Shown piece after piece: positions 1 to 9,164 of a DNA stretch of 64,000 bases. The notes beneath the pieces are model-generated. The model saw only the letters and a list, made by a program, of their open reading frames with translations, ran no database searches and was not told the DNA's origin. Position numbers and translations under genes: made by a program. The stretch spans positions 1 through 64,000 of the forward strand of contig JAGFJO010000122.1 of the NCBI GenBank assembly GCA_024102635.1. Direction: 5' to 3'. Positions within the stretch are counted from its first letter, which is position 1. The number at the start of each line of letters is the position of its first letter. Origin of the DNA: Deltaproteobacteria bacterium. GTDB taxonomy: Bacteria; Bdellovibrionota_C; UBA2361; JAGFJO01.

Positions 1-26
1 TGTCAAGTGTCAGGTGATCCTTTACA
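1..26. repeat. Left terminal inverted repeat of the IS element
   Basis: The 26 bp begin TGTCAAGTGTCAGG and match the reverse complement of 1264-1289 except at positions 4, 5 and 9. Confidence 0.85.
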
Positions 27-93
27 CTTTTTTAAGTTAAGATTTTGAGAATTTCGGGGTGTTTTGCTGAGGTGCAGGGGTACCCCCTGCACC

Positions 94-1221
94 TCAGAGT
101 GCGAAACTTTCGCCGCTTCTAAGGTTAATTTCCCTTATGAGGGTCTTTCTATAGGAGGCGGCGAGGCAGCCATCGATCTCGTCGAGCTTTACATACTCTC
201 CGACTAGAGCCTGACAGACGAAAAGTCTTTGTCCACGAAAGCAGATCATTCCATGAGAGTCTACTTTCGCCACAGCTGATCCGGCAGCGTACTCCACGGC
301 ATGCGGCTTGGTGCGGTAGGCACGCGCGCTAGGTTTGTAAAATTCTGCTGGAGTCCTCATTCGAAGAGACTCGTGCGGGCGAATATGGTTATAGGTGTAT
401 AGAATACGTGGAAGAATCTTCCTCCACTCCTGAAACTTTCTAGGCGTTCCTTTGTGCCGTACTGCGTGAGCAAGCGTTCGATGGAAACGTTCAAGTTTGC
501 CCTGCGTCTGTGGGTGGCTAATTCCGCTGAAGAGCAGCTTTATGTCCTGCTTCATCAGCCATACCGCCAGCTTGGTTAGTCCATGCTGATTTGACATGTT
601 GTACCAAGGTACACCGTGATCCATCAAAATAGCGTCCGGAAGCCCGTATTTACTGAATATTCGTGCAAGTGCTACTTGAACTTCCGCCGTTTGTTTCGTC
701 TTCACCGGGGAAGCTTCAAGGGCATAACGGCTGCAATCATCGAGCATTGTAAGCGGTTCGCACTTGGCTGCGCCGCGTCCCATCGGACCCTTAAAATCCA
801 TCTGCCATAGTTCATTGGGATTCTCACGCGCAAACCTTTGAAGTGCCGGCTTATGACGATCTTCAATCACCAGCAAGCCATTCCGCTTAATAATCCGGTT
901 GGCTGTGGTCACTGTCACCGCCACACCACGATGACCCAGTAAAACTGCTATCTTGCGACCTCCCCATCCAAATTTCCTACGCAGATCGCAAACAAGGCGC
1001 TCCTTCTTATGTTCTATCTTATTAGGGCTATAGTGCGGACGGTGGCTCCTGTCTCTTAAAGAGATTACTCTGCCGCTCTCCTGAAAGCGCCGAAGCCATA
1101 GGTAGCCGGTAGGACGGCTCACGCCAAATTCACGGCAAAGTCTACTAATACCCTCCCCGGAAAGCGCACGCCTCACAAATTCCAGTCGAAGTTCCACTCG
1201 TCCTCGTACCTGCCATGGCAT
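94..1221 (-). CDS. IS481-type DDE transposase
   Basis: This gene encodes the transposase that cuts and joins the ends of the surrounding insertion sequence. The N-terminal third is a helix-turn-helix region (around GISRLCREFGVSRPTGYLWLR) for end recognition. An rve integrase core follows, with the expected acidic triad: Asp in QMDFKGPM, Asp in LMDHGVPW and Glu in GKLERFHRTL. A TTG codon at 1248 would add nine residues. I prefer the ATG at 1221 because MPWQV is a typical IS481 transposase N-terminus and a purine-rich ribosome site (gacgagag) directly precedes it. No frameshift or internal stop is present, so the protein is probably functional. No passenger gene is carried. Confidence 0.92.
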   Translation of the reverse strand: MPWQVRGRVELRLEFVRRALSGEGISRLCREFGVSRPTGYLWLRRFQESGRVISLRDRSHRPHYSPNKIEHKKERLVCDLRRKFGWGGRKIAVLLGHRGVAVTVTTANRIIKRNGLLVIEDRHKPALQRFARENPNELWQMDFKGPMGRGAAKCEPLTMLDDCSRYALEASPVKTKQTAEVQVALARIFSKYGLPDAILMDHGVPWYNMSNQHGLTKLAVWLMKQDIKLLFSGISHPQTQGKLERFHRTLAHAVRHKGTPRKFQEWRKILPRILYTYNHIRPHESLRMRTPAEFYKPSARAYRTKPHAVEYAAGSAVAKVDSHGMICFRGQRLFVCQALVGEYVKLDEIDGCLAASYRKTLIREINLRSGESFAL

Positions 1222-1263
1222 CTCTCGTCCCGTCCAAAAATGGGACAATCATGCCACCCAACC

Positions 1264-1289
1264 TGTAAAGGATCACCTGAGACTGTACA
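1264..1289. repeat. Right terminal inverted repeat of the IS element
   Basis: The reverse complement begins TGTACAGTCTCAGG and pairs with the left end at 23 of 26 positions. The segment lies 42 bp upstream of the preferred transposase start. Confidence 0.85.
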
Positions 1290-1639
1290 TTAGAAGTCGG
1301 CGCTCCACTTATCGAAATGCTACACGGAGCGCCGCCGTCTTACGCGGCTTAGTCGAATGCCCGGGATCGTATTTCCGGACGTTCTTCGTTCTAGTTATTC
1401 TGCTTCCTCCGCGTCCTCTTTTCCCCCGTGTTAAAAATTACTGCTTGCACAATTAAGAAACTTCCGAAAGGCTGCCTATCGGTTTACTAGCAATAGTTCT
1501 GGCTCGCCACCTTCTTATTCATTTAACGCAGAGGACACGGAGGAACACGGAGGGAAAAGCAATCTAAGCCGCGGGGGCGATCGGCTGCTCCACTTCATAT
1601 TACTACCTATCGCCAGAGTCTTGATCTATACTTTCACAA
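1290..1639. other. Non-coding spacer with an inverted repeat and dispersed-repeat-like arms
   Basis: I see no gene here. Just outside the IS lies a perfect 8-bp inverted repeat (GGCGCTCC at 1299-1306, GGAGCGCC at 1326-1333) around a 19-nt loop. Two longer imperfect arms follow at about 1401-1430 and 1528-1560, listed separately. The region before the downstream start at 1640 has no obvious ribosome site. Confidence 0.5.
1401..1566. repeat. Imperfect inverted pair of GAGGACRCGGAGG arms
   Basis: The arm at 1401-1430, read on the minus strand, contains GAGGACGCGGAGGAA. The arm at 1528-1560, read on the plus strand, contains GAGGACACGGAGGAA followed by a second ACGGAGG and then GGGAAAAGC. They resemble the GCAGAGGACACGGAGG type of dispersed intergenic repeat found in many genomes. 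Only this pair is visible in the window, so dispersal is unproven. Confidence 0.4.
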
Positions 1640-2884
1640 ATGCAGATACTAGCCATCTTCTTAATTCTTTACTCCCTATACTTCTTCGTCAACTTGTATC
1701 TTGACTTCCTCAACCTGAAGCACATCGATCGCCATCGACTTGAGGTTCCATCTTACTTCAAAGAGCATTTCGATAAAGAGACTTACGCTAAGTCTATTAG
1801 CTATACCCGCACACGAGGGCGCTTTGGAATCATCGCCGACATGTACTCGGCTGTGCTGACTCTTGCTGTAGTGCTGACGGGATTTTTGGGGCTCCTCGAA
1901 GAATGGACGGCTTTGCTTGATTTTTCTCTGCGATGGCATGGAGTGGCTTATGTCATGGGGCTCTCGCTCCTTTTCACGCTTGCAGAGCTTCCGCTTAGTG
2001 TCTACCGCACATTTGTTATAGAGGAGCGTTTTGGCTTTAATAAAACCACCCCCAAAATCTGGTGCGTGGATCTATTAAAAGGGCTTCTTTTGCAAGTCAT
2101 CATCATGGCGCCGCTTTTGTGGGCGCTATTCTGGTTCATTGACACCTCAGGAGGCCTTTGGTGGCTTTATGCTTTCGTTATGATTGCAGTTGTGCAACTT
2201 ACCCTACAGTATATCTTTCCGGTGCTAATTGCGCCGCTGTTTAATAAATTCACTCCGCTTCCGGACGGCGGCCTCAAAGACAAAATCCTGACTCTTTCGG
2301 ATCGGCTCTCCTTCAACGTTAGTGGAATATTCGTGATGGACGGCAGCAAACGCACCGCGCATGCTAACGCATATTTTACCGGCTTTGGGAGAAACAAACG
2401 GATCGTTTTGTATGACACCTTAATTAACATGCTTTCTGAGGATCAGGTGGTTGCTGTACTTGCTCATGAGATCGGACATGAGAAAAAGCGTCATGTGCTC
2501 AAAATGACCTTTCTATCTCTGGCGTTTCTGCTTTTAGGGCTGTGGATCTTAAGCCTGCTACTTCCTTATCAGCCACTCTATTCTGCGTTCGGCTTTAGTT
2601 CTCCCTCCGCTCACGCTGGCCTGGTTATATTCTCTCTCTTTGCGGGCCCGCTTGGATTTTTCATTTCGCCGCTTAGCGCCATCCTTTCGCGGCGCCATGA
2701 GTATGAGGCTGATGAGTTTGCGGTAAAAGCAGTTAGTTCAAACCAAGATCTTTCCAGAGCGCTGCTCACTCTTTCTAAAAAGTCCCTGTCGAACCTGACA
2801 CCACACCCAGTCTACAGCTTCTTTCACTATTCGCACCCTACTTTGCTTGAAAGACTGCAAGCTATGGAAGCGATTAAAGCCTAG
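1640..2884 (+). CDS. Ste24-type M48 zinc metalloprotease (CAAX protease 1 family)
   Basis: This is an integral-membrane zinc endopeptidase of 414 residues, about the normal length for the family. Several hydrophobic helices fill the N-terminal half. The active site is HEIGH at residues 276-280, and the third zinc ligand lies in the downstream EYEAD motif; both are typical of M48. Eukaryotic Ste24 trims prenylated CAAX proteins, while bacterial relatives are thought to act in membrane-protein quality control. The substrate here is unknown. The gene converges on PEP carboxylase, and the two stop codons share the palindrome CTAG at 2881-2884. The family call is firm; the function is inferred from the family. 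Confidence 0.9.
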   Translation: MQILAIFLILYSLYFFVNLYLDFLNLKHIDRHRLEVPSYFKEHFDKETYAKSISYTRTRGRFGIIADMYSAVLTLAVVLTGFLGLLEEWTALLDFSLRWHGVAYVMGLSLLFTLAELPLSVYRTFVIEERFGFNKTTPKIWCVDLLKGLLLQVIIMAPLLWALFWFIDTSGGLWWLYAFVMIAVVQLTLQYIFPVLIAPLFNKFTPLPDGGLKDKILTLSDRLSFNVSGIFVMDGSKRTAHANAYFTGFGRNKRIVLYDTLINMLSEDQVVAVLAHEIGHEKKRHVLKMTFLSLAFLLLGLWILSLLLPYQPLYSAFGFSSPSAHAGLVIFSLFAGPLGFFISPLSAILSRRHEYEADEFAVKAVSSNQDLSRALLTLSKKSLSNLTPHPVYSFFHYSHPTLLERLQAMEAIKA

Positions 2885-5577
2885 CCTGTGGTCTGTAGCG
2901 CCGCGGCGATAGTGTTTATTGATTCAAGAATGTATTTCTCGAGCAGTGCCCTCTCCGGCTTATCCTTAGTTCTGTGATACTCCTCGATTAATAGCCGCTG
3001 AATGATATGTACGGCGTCGAGGTGCCGGTTTCTGAGGATGATGAGGTTCCTTATTAGCGCGCGGCTTTCAAGTAAGGTCTGTGCTCCCTTTATCGAAAGC
3101 ACTCCCTCAAGTGCGCGGGCATGCTCATCGAGAATCATCTCTGTAATATTCGGTGATGAATCCTTGGCGTATCTTTTTTCGATAAGTATTCGGGCGCGCG
3201 CTAACTCCAATTCTAGGCTGTCAATTATCACCTTAAAAAAAGGCTCCCGGCTATAGTCACTTCTTAGCGCCTGTATGTCCGCATCTTTCAGGGCCGCTCC
3301 GACTCCGTACCAGCTGGGAGCCATGAAGCGCGACTGGTTCCAGGCAAATCCCCACGGAATTGCGCGCAACCCCTCGAAGCTCACCTGGCTGGTACTTCTA
3401 GATACGGGACGTGAGGCGATCGGCAGCTTGCTGATAAATTCAACCGGCGTGCTCTTAACGTACCACTGCCAAAAATCCGGGTGATCAATAAGAGCGCGGT
3501 AAGTTTGCAACGACTTCTGAGAAAGGGATTTTAGAAGTTCGTTCGCTTGAGGTTCTAACTTCTGCACAGGCTTTGAACCCTCGGTCAACATGGCATTTAT
3601 TATCTGCTCGAGATGGCGGTGGGCCAAAGCGGGGAGCCCGTAACGGAAGGAGATTACCTCTCCTTGCTCAGTGAATCTTATGTATCCCCTGCTTTGCGTG
3701 CCTGATGAGAGGCGGATGGCGTGCACGCTTCGGCCTCCGCCGCGCGCTATGGTGCCGCCGCGCCCATGGAAAAGTCCTACACGCACGCCAAACTTTTCTG
3801 CTGCGTATACCAGTTTAAGGCAGGCCTTTTGAAGCAGCAGGGTCGATATTAGAAAACCGCCATCCTTGTTGCTGTCGGAGTACCCCAGCATGATCTCCTG
3901 AAAATCCCCTAAGGAACTAAGGTGTTCACGGTATACATCATTGCTGAGCATCTCCTCCAAAAGCGGCTTACTGTTCTCAAGGTCCGATATTGTTTCAAAT
4001 AGCGGCACAATGTTGAGGTCGCTCTCCCATCTGTCACCGTTCTTACGCCTTAAGCCCGTCTCCTTCATAAGCAGCAATACTTCCAGTAAGTCGCTGCACG
4101 AATGCGTCATACTAATGATATACGACTGGAGTGCCTCCGGATCGGACTCTTTCTCGCGCCGAATCAGGCGGAAAAGACCTAGCGTCTCTTGCGCTGCCGG
4201 GCTCAACTCCGAGTCGTCAAAAAGCAGCGGACGAGCAGAACTCAGCTCCTTCGCACATAACGCCACTCTTTGCTCTTCGTTAAGACCTTTGTAGTTCGAG
4301 CACACCTCGGCTTTGCGAAAGATCTCATCTATCACCTCTTCATGAACGGCGCTGTGCTGCCGTATATCAAGAGCCGCAAAGTGGAAACCAAACACGCGCG
4401 CTCTGCAAAGGCAGCGAAACAGCGTGCTTCCCTCTTCGGCGATCTTGCCGTAGCCGGCGTCTCTCAATGCCTGAGCCAGTATTTCTAGGTCGTCTATCAA
4501 ATCGGCGGAGCGATAGAAGCTTTTGTCCTGAAGGGCTCCCTCCATCTTCATATCGATGAGATCAAGTTTCAGCCTAAAAGGCTCATTCTTTAAGAATGGC
4601 GGAGGCTCTTGATTTCCAAGCCGCTCCAAATCTCTCGCGATGGATGCCAGCAGATCGCGCGAGACCGTCACCTTCTGCATCGAGATGCTGATGTCCCGTC
4701 TTAAGCGCCGTAATTCGCTGCGATGAAGGATCATTACCTGTTCCCGCTGCAATTTAAGAGTCGCCTCCGTAACAGCAGTGGTAACGTACGGATTGCCGTC
4801 GCGATCACCTCCGATCCAGGACCGGAACTTAATTACTTCATGGCGGTGAATCGAGCTTTGCAGCTCCGCAGGACAGGAATAGTAGAGGTCTAGATAAAGA
4901 TCAGGCACGATCTGCCACATAGTCCCGGCCAGATAGTGCAACGCAAACCTTACCTCTTGCAAAGGATCGGGCTTGGCCTCGCGCAGCGCCGAGGTCGCTG
5001 CAAGCAGCATCACCGAACGCACCACCTTACTTTTATAATTAAGGCTTTCCCGTTCGGTGAGTCCGGGAGTTCTGAAAGAGGATAGATTTTTGGCTATCTC
5101 GTCTAGCTTATAGAGTACTGTGAGCCGCCTTGCTTCAGTAGGATGAGCTGTGATTGTGGGCACTACGGTCAAATTCGCGAGTCTGTTATTTAGCTCTTCG
5201 GCAGAAAGAGCCGCTGACAACGCATGTACCGACTGACCAATAGTATGCTTTTTTGTCCCGTCCTTTTCGCGCTCGCGGTTAATTCGGCAGATATGTAGCT
5301 TCTCTGCAGCGTTAAAGAGGTGAAACAGAAGACTGTAACAAGAGATCAGTTCACTCATCTCAAGCGGCGAAAGCTTAGTTAAAATCTCTTCAATCTGCTT
5401 TAGCCCCTCTTCCGGCGCCGTGAAATTTTGCTCGGAGATTAGCGCTATATTATCAATAAGTGCTATAAACCTTTGCCCCGCTCTTCTTTCAATCGTGCTC
5501 AGAGCCGCCTCGAGCAGCAACGAAAAATCGTCCTCCAGCGCAGGAGGCAACTCAACATTTCGAAAGAATCGCTGCAT
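2881..5577 (-). CDS. ppc: Phosphoenolpyruvate carboxylase
   Basis: The enzyme carboxylates PEP with bicarbonate to give oxaloacetate and phosphate, refilling the citric acid cycle from the cytosol. At 898 residues it has normal bacterial length. The catalytic blocks are all present: TAHPTEARR (about residue 144), GGDRDGNPY (about 254), LGYSDSNKDGG, and the glycine-rich FHGRGGTIARGGG loop (about 605). The C-terminus ends QTTG, close to the conserved NTG end of the family. The ATG at 5577 has a GAAGG ribosome site six bases upstream. A glutamine-synthetase-like gene lies 124 bp upstream on the same strand, so the two may be co-transcribed. The 3' end overlaps the stop of the protease gene. Confidence 0.97.
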   Translation of the reverse strand: MQRFFRNVELPPALEDDFSLLLEAALSTIERRAGQRFIALIDNIALISEQNFTAPEEGLKQIEEILTKLSPLEMSELISCYSLLFHLFNAAEKLHICRINREREKDGTKKHTIGQSVHALSAALSAEELNNRLANLTVVPTITAHPTEARRLTVLYKLDEIAKNLSSFRTPGLTERESLNYKSKVVRSVMLLAATSALREAKPDPLQEVRFALHYLAGTMWQIVPDLYLDLYYSCPAELQSSIHRHEVIKFRSWIGGDRDGNPYVTTAVTEATLKLQREQVMILHRSELRRLRRDISISMQKVTVSRDLLASIARDLERLGNQEPPPFLKNEPFRLKLDLIDMKMEGALQDKSFYRSADLIDDLEILAQALRDAGYGKIAEEGSTLFRCLCRARVFGFHFAALDIRQHSAVHEEVIDEIFRKAEVCSNYKGLNEEQRVALCAKELSSARPLLFDDSELSPAAQETLGLFRLIRREKESDPEALQSYIISMTHSCSDLLEVLLLMKETGLRRKNGDRWESDLNIVPLFETISDLENSKPLLEEMLSNDVYREHLSSLGDFQEIMLGYSDSNKDGGFLISTLLLQKACLKLVYAAEKFGVRVGLFHGRGGTIARGGGRSVHAIRLSSGTQSRGYIRFTEQGEVISFRYGLPALAHRHLEQIINAMLTEGSKPVQKLEPQANELLKSLSQKSLQTYRALIDHPDFWQWYVKSTPVEFISKLPIASRPVSRSTSQVSFEGLRAIPWGFAWNQSRFMAPSWYGVGAALKDADIQALRSDYSREPFFKVIIDSLELELARARILIEKRYAKDSSPNITEMILDEHARALEGVLSIKGAQTLLESRALIRNLIILRNRHLDAVHIIQRLLIEEYHRTKDKPERALLEKYILESINTIAAALQTTG

Positions 5578-5701
5578 ATATACCTTCAGTTATGCGGCCC
5601 GATCGCCAGCCAAGGCCAGGATGCCACCCGCACACGCAGGGAGCAAGTGGATCCATATCAAGTTGGGATGACCCCGGTTATAAGACGCAGAACGAAAAGA
5701 A

Positions 5702-7126
5702 TCAGGGGGAGAGGTAGGGAGTGCGGTCATGATGCTGCCCGCGGGGAAGATTCGGCTTATGGTCCAGGCCGTTTATCTCCTGCTGCCTAAGACCGCGCGC
5801 AGTAATTATCTCGGCTCGGGAAGGAGTCAAAAAACCATCTCCCCTCTTCTGAGCGCTCTTAAGATATGTTGCGGCTGTTCCGGCCCTAGGGGGCAGTTTG
5901 AATCGCTGCTCATATAGCCCCTCTTCACTTTTGATGGCGACCTTGTGTCCCTGCAACTCCGCAGCTCTATCGCCGGCCCAGTTCTCAACTCCCTTGTATA
6001 GTATGTACATGAGAGTTTCCGTAACATCGAAGGGCGCCATGAGCTGGTCACGGTATGCGCGCTTGTTCGGGTGACCAATGCACCCCACATCCGCGGCCCT
6101 CAATTCGATACGCAGTGCCCCTTCGTCAGGTGTGCCGCCTGGATCCTCGACTCTAAATGTCTCCCGCCCTTCTCCTCTGAACATAGCCGATCCCATATGA
6201 AAACGGGCCTTACGGGGACTGAAGCCAATAAAACTCGTTCCGACAAAGTGGCGGTCAGAGAACCGTTCATAGGCATCGTCGGTAGGTGCGAGGATGTAGA
6301 TATAGTCTTTCAGCACCTCATTCATTGCGTGAGCTATGTGCAGCGCAAGCTGGCTAGGTTCAGCGGGATTTCGCTGTCTGCGGCCCCGTTCGTTCGAAAA
6401 AGCATCGCGCTGCATTAGATTAATAGTTTCACCGCCTCTGCCTGCTGCAAGCGATATATGAAAGTGCAGGCTGGACGATGACATATCATGAAGCGAGGTT
6501 ATAATCTCTGCACGCTTCAATCCGTAGTCTGGAGCCCGGTCGATAATTCGTTGCCCAATAGTGGAGAGCCAAACCCCGAGCCCGTAGGGGTTCCGCGGAG
6601 GAGATACGATCTCATGCTGAAAGAGCGCGATACGGGAGATGGTCGATTCCATCCCATCGAGCGAGAAACACCGCTCAGTCGCAATTTGGGTATTGTAAGC
6701 CGGCTCCTGCTTCACCCGCACACGGTGCTCTAGGCGAAGTTTCGTCCTAAAAGCCGCATCCAAGCTAGGAAGCTGCGCAGCTCTCGGCATGAAGCTGTCG
6801 TCCTTGGCAAGCCGCGCTTCGAAAATCGCCCCTAGATCATCAGCATCATTTGCTCTTGCAAGCTGCCTGAGCCGGTTACTGAAGCTCTGCTCACCTGCGA
6901 TATTATAGAATTCAAGCTCAGGTCCGATACGGACTTTAATTGGTGAATCAGTGGCCCCGTAATGCATTAAGAGTTCATTCATTCTCTCTTCAAGCTCGTG
7001 CATCCGGTTGAGTCTATCGGCAATATAGCGAGCGGTACTCTCCTCCAGCTCCAAGCCCTTGAACTCAGTGACGCCGGAGAAATAATTGACGACATGCTTG
7101 TAAGAAAACTTCTTGGATTTCGGCAT
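5702..7126 (-). CDS. Divergent glutamine-synthetase-like protein
   Basis: The 474-residue protein appears to have a glutamine synthetase catalytic fold. Evidence in order: IGPELEFY (67-74) matches the first metal-binding Glu-x-Glu block, LHFHISL (220-226) the ammonia/metal HxHxSL block, and GALRIELRAADVGC (336-349) the RIELRxxDxxC block near the C-terminal part of the active site. The N-terminal portion before the first Glu pair is only about 66 residues, roughly half that of GlnA, so the beta-grasp domain is shortened or rebuilt. The C-terminus is arginine-rich. It may ligate ammonia or an amine to a carboxylate other than glutamate, or to glutamate itself; the sequence does not decide. It lies just upstream of ppc, so a link to anaplerosis and nitrogen is possible but inferred. 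Confidence 0.62.
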   Translation of the reverse strand: MPKSKKFSYKHVVNYFSGVTEFKGLELEESTARYIADRLNRMHELEERMNELLMHYGATDSPIKVRIGPELEFYNIAGEQSFSNRLRQLARANDADDLGAIFEARLAKDDSFMPRAAQLPSLDAAFRTKLRLEHRVRVKQEPAYNTQIATERCFSLDGMESTISRIALFQHEIVSPPRNPYGLGVWLSTIGQRIIDRAPDYGLKRAEIITSLHDMSSSSLHFHISLAAGRGGETINLMQRDAFSNERGRRQRNPAEPSQLALHIAHAMNEVLKDYIYILAPTDDAYERFSDRHFVGTSFIGFSPRKARFHMGSAMFRGEGRETFRVEDPGGTPDEGALRIELRAADVGCIGHPNKRAYRDQLMAPFDVTETLMYILYKGVENWAGDRAAELQGHKVAIKSEEGLYEQRFKLPPRAGTAATYLKSAQKRGDGFLTPSRAEIITARGLRQQEINGLDHKPNLPRGQHHDRTPYLSP

Positions 7127-7385
7127 ATTACTTACTGCTGGAGCTCAAGAATGGCCAGTCAGAATTCTCTCGCTTAAGAGCAGCCTAGTCAAATCATGGC
7201 ACTCTCAATATTGATACTGATCTTGGCTAGTTAAATAATTGCCCTCAAACACTTCACTTTCTCACACTCGCCAGATTCAATTTCAATGATCTTCCCTCTT
7301 CAATTTGGTAGCTTGCAGCAACGGAGGAGGCTGCCGCCGGCGCCGCTGCTGACGCGAAATAAAGCTCGAAGAGAACAAGGCAGAA

Positions 7386-8945
7386 CTAGGAATTATAAAT
7401 ATAATTTATAAATCTTAGCGACCAGGGAAGTGTCGCGATAAAATCATGCACCGGTACGTCTTTCAAATCAGGCTCACGAAAAAGCGCCTGTTTTGGGGAG
7501 CGGTAGACAAGTTCGAGCTTGCCGTGACGAACAAAATCCTTAAGAGAGATTTCGTCTTGCGGAACGATGACGAAATACTCTTGGCCGTGGTTCCTCAGAT
7601 AACTAAGTATTGAGCCGTGGGAGACGCTTGGCTCATTTACCGCCCGCCCTCCGGAATAAAAATCCGCCGAGTAGGGCATGCTGCCAAGATACACAATCCT
7701 TGCGTCCTTATCTGTGTCTAGAAAGCGAACCGTATCAGAAAGAAACTCTTGAGAACGCTTCATTCCGACAATAGGCAATATAAAGTGCGAAGCTACAAAA
7801 AACGCCAGAGGAACCACTAATGACATCCTCTGCCATACCGGGGCGATTCTCCATTGAGAAGCTGGGCCCGCCTCCAACCTCGATAGTAGGTGCCCGCAAA
7901 GCAGTGCCCATGCGGGCATAACGGGAAGCACATAAGGAAACATCACACCCCGCGTAAACGAGAACGCAAGGGGTAATGCTAAGGCCCAGGTCAAAACAAA
8001 CGCGAACTCTGGCCTCAGAAAAGAAACTTTGCTAAAGCTGCGGCGGTTAATATACGCTTGCCAAAGCAATACAAGCGTCCAAGGTAGAAATCCGATAGCT
8101 AAGAAGACCCAGATCATGCCATAGGCTTCTGAATGAGCAGTGCCGTAAAGGCTCTTCCAGCCGGGCTGAAAGAAGCGATTAAAATGCTCTCCAATAAGGT
8201 AATAGTCGAGGAAGCCGGGGGACCTTCGATCGGCCATTATATGCCAGGGAACCGAGACAGCGATTGCCACCAACAACTGCGCCCCGATATAAAAAGCGCA
8301 TTTTAGCCGCTCACGCAAGGACGGCTGTATTAGTGCAAAGCTTAGAATCGGGGGCAAAACGATCATGAACGCTATAAGCCCCTTCGACAATATCGCAGAT
8401 GCAAGAGCAAGCGGAAGAATAGCTGAGCATAGCAATCTTATGTATCTCTCTTCAGCGCGGTACGAGAGATAAAATGTTGCCAGGGCTAAAGTAGTAAAAA
8501 AACTAATTGCCGTGTCGGTGAGAGCGAGGCCCGAGAGCGAGTAAAAGAGGCCCGAGGTAAGAAGTATGATCGCGGTAAGGTACGCCGCCGACTTCCCTGC
8601 CCCTGCTTTAAGGGCCAGCAAAAACACTACCAGCACGGTGAGAAGATTGAAGATTGTACTTGGCAGACGAACTGCAAATTCAGTGGCTCCAAATAGTTCG
8701 ATGGATAGGGAAGCGGCCCAGAAATACATCGGCGGCTTGCCCCAAAATGGCTCCCCTGCCTCAAAGTGAGGAACAAGGTAGTCGTTTGTCTCGGCCATTT
8801 CCCGCGATATTTCAGCGTAGCGCCCTTCTGATGGGTCGATTAGCGGGAAGTCGTCCAGCGCTAGAATCCTTATTGCACAAATTGCAAGCAATAGCGCGAA
8901 GGGTAAAAGCACTGCAATCTTTGAAGCCGATCTAATAGATGCCAT
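7386..8945 (-). CDS. ArnT/PMT-type membrane glycosyltransferase (GT39/GT83-like)
   Basis: This 519-residue polytopic protein has about ten hydrophobic helices and a periplasmic-type C-terminal region. The first loop carries the family hallmark: acidic residues around DPSEGRYAEISREM, then FWGKPPMYFW. Such enzymes transfer a sugar from a polyprenyl-phosphate carrier to lipid A, protein or another acceptor on the outer face of the inner membrane. Acceptor and donor cannot be read from sequence. It starts with ATG after a GTGAG ribosome site and stands 440 bp from the glutamine-synthetase-like gene start-to-stop block, probably as its own unit. The 259 bp between its stop and the next gene hold nothing recognisable. 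Confidence 0.85.
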   Translation of the reverse strand: MASIRSASKIAVLLPFALLLAICAIRILALDDFPLIDPSEGRYAEISREMAETNDYLVPHFEAGEPFWGKPPMYFWAASLSIELFGATEFAVRLPSTIFNLLTVLVVFLLALKAGAGKSAAYLTAIILLTSGLFYSLSGLALTDTAISFFTTLALATFYLSYRAEERYIRLLCSAILPLALASAILSKGLIAFMIVLPPILSFALIQPSLRERLKCAFYIGAQLLVAIAVSVPWHIMADRRSPGFLDYYLIGEHFNRFFQPGWKSLYGTAHSEAYGMIWVFLAIGFLPWTLVLLWQAYINRRSFSKVSFLRPEFAFVLTWALALPLAFSFTRGVMFPYVLPVMPAWALLCGHLLSRLEAGPASQWRIAPVWQRMSLVVPLAFFVASHFILPIVGMKRSQEFLSDTVRFLDTDKDARIVYLGSMPYSADFYSGGRAVNEPSVSHGSILSYLRNHGQEYFVIVPQDEISLKDFVRHGKLELVYRSPKQALFREPDLKDVPVHDFIATLPWSLRFINYIYNS

Positions 8946-9164
8946 CTCACTAGCTTATCAGCTGCGGAGTGTTTGCGCTAAGGGGGTCGTACCGAACGGC
9001 TACGATGGCTTAGGAACGAATTAATACCGCGAATATGTTGAGTTTCTGCAAGGTGCCTCTCCCGAGAATCATTTTACAATTTAGTTACGATTGCAGGTTT
9101 TGCTCTGAGTTAACGCTTGTTAATATTGATCGGCTTATTATTGTTTAATTGAGACGGAGGTGAA

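Larger units (their letters stand above)
1..1289 (-). mobile_element. IS481-type insertion sequence, complete
   Basis: The element has a single transposase gene on the minus strand flanked by 26-bp terminal inverted repeats (1-26 and 1264-1289) that match at 23 of 26 positions. Both begin TGT and share the inner block CAGGTGATCCTTTACA. The left end is the first base of the window, so the target-site duplication cannot be examined; it may also mean that the contig breaks at this repeat. The gene is open along its full length and the ends are intact, so the copy looks recently active. The assignment to IS481 rests on single-ORF organisation, TGT ends and the DDE integrase; a related family is less likely. 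Confidence 0.9.

Noticed and set aside
3941-4294. 117-codon plus-strand open frame within ppc
   Set aside because: It lies wholly inside a securely identified gene on the other strand and its composition follows antisense codons.
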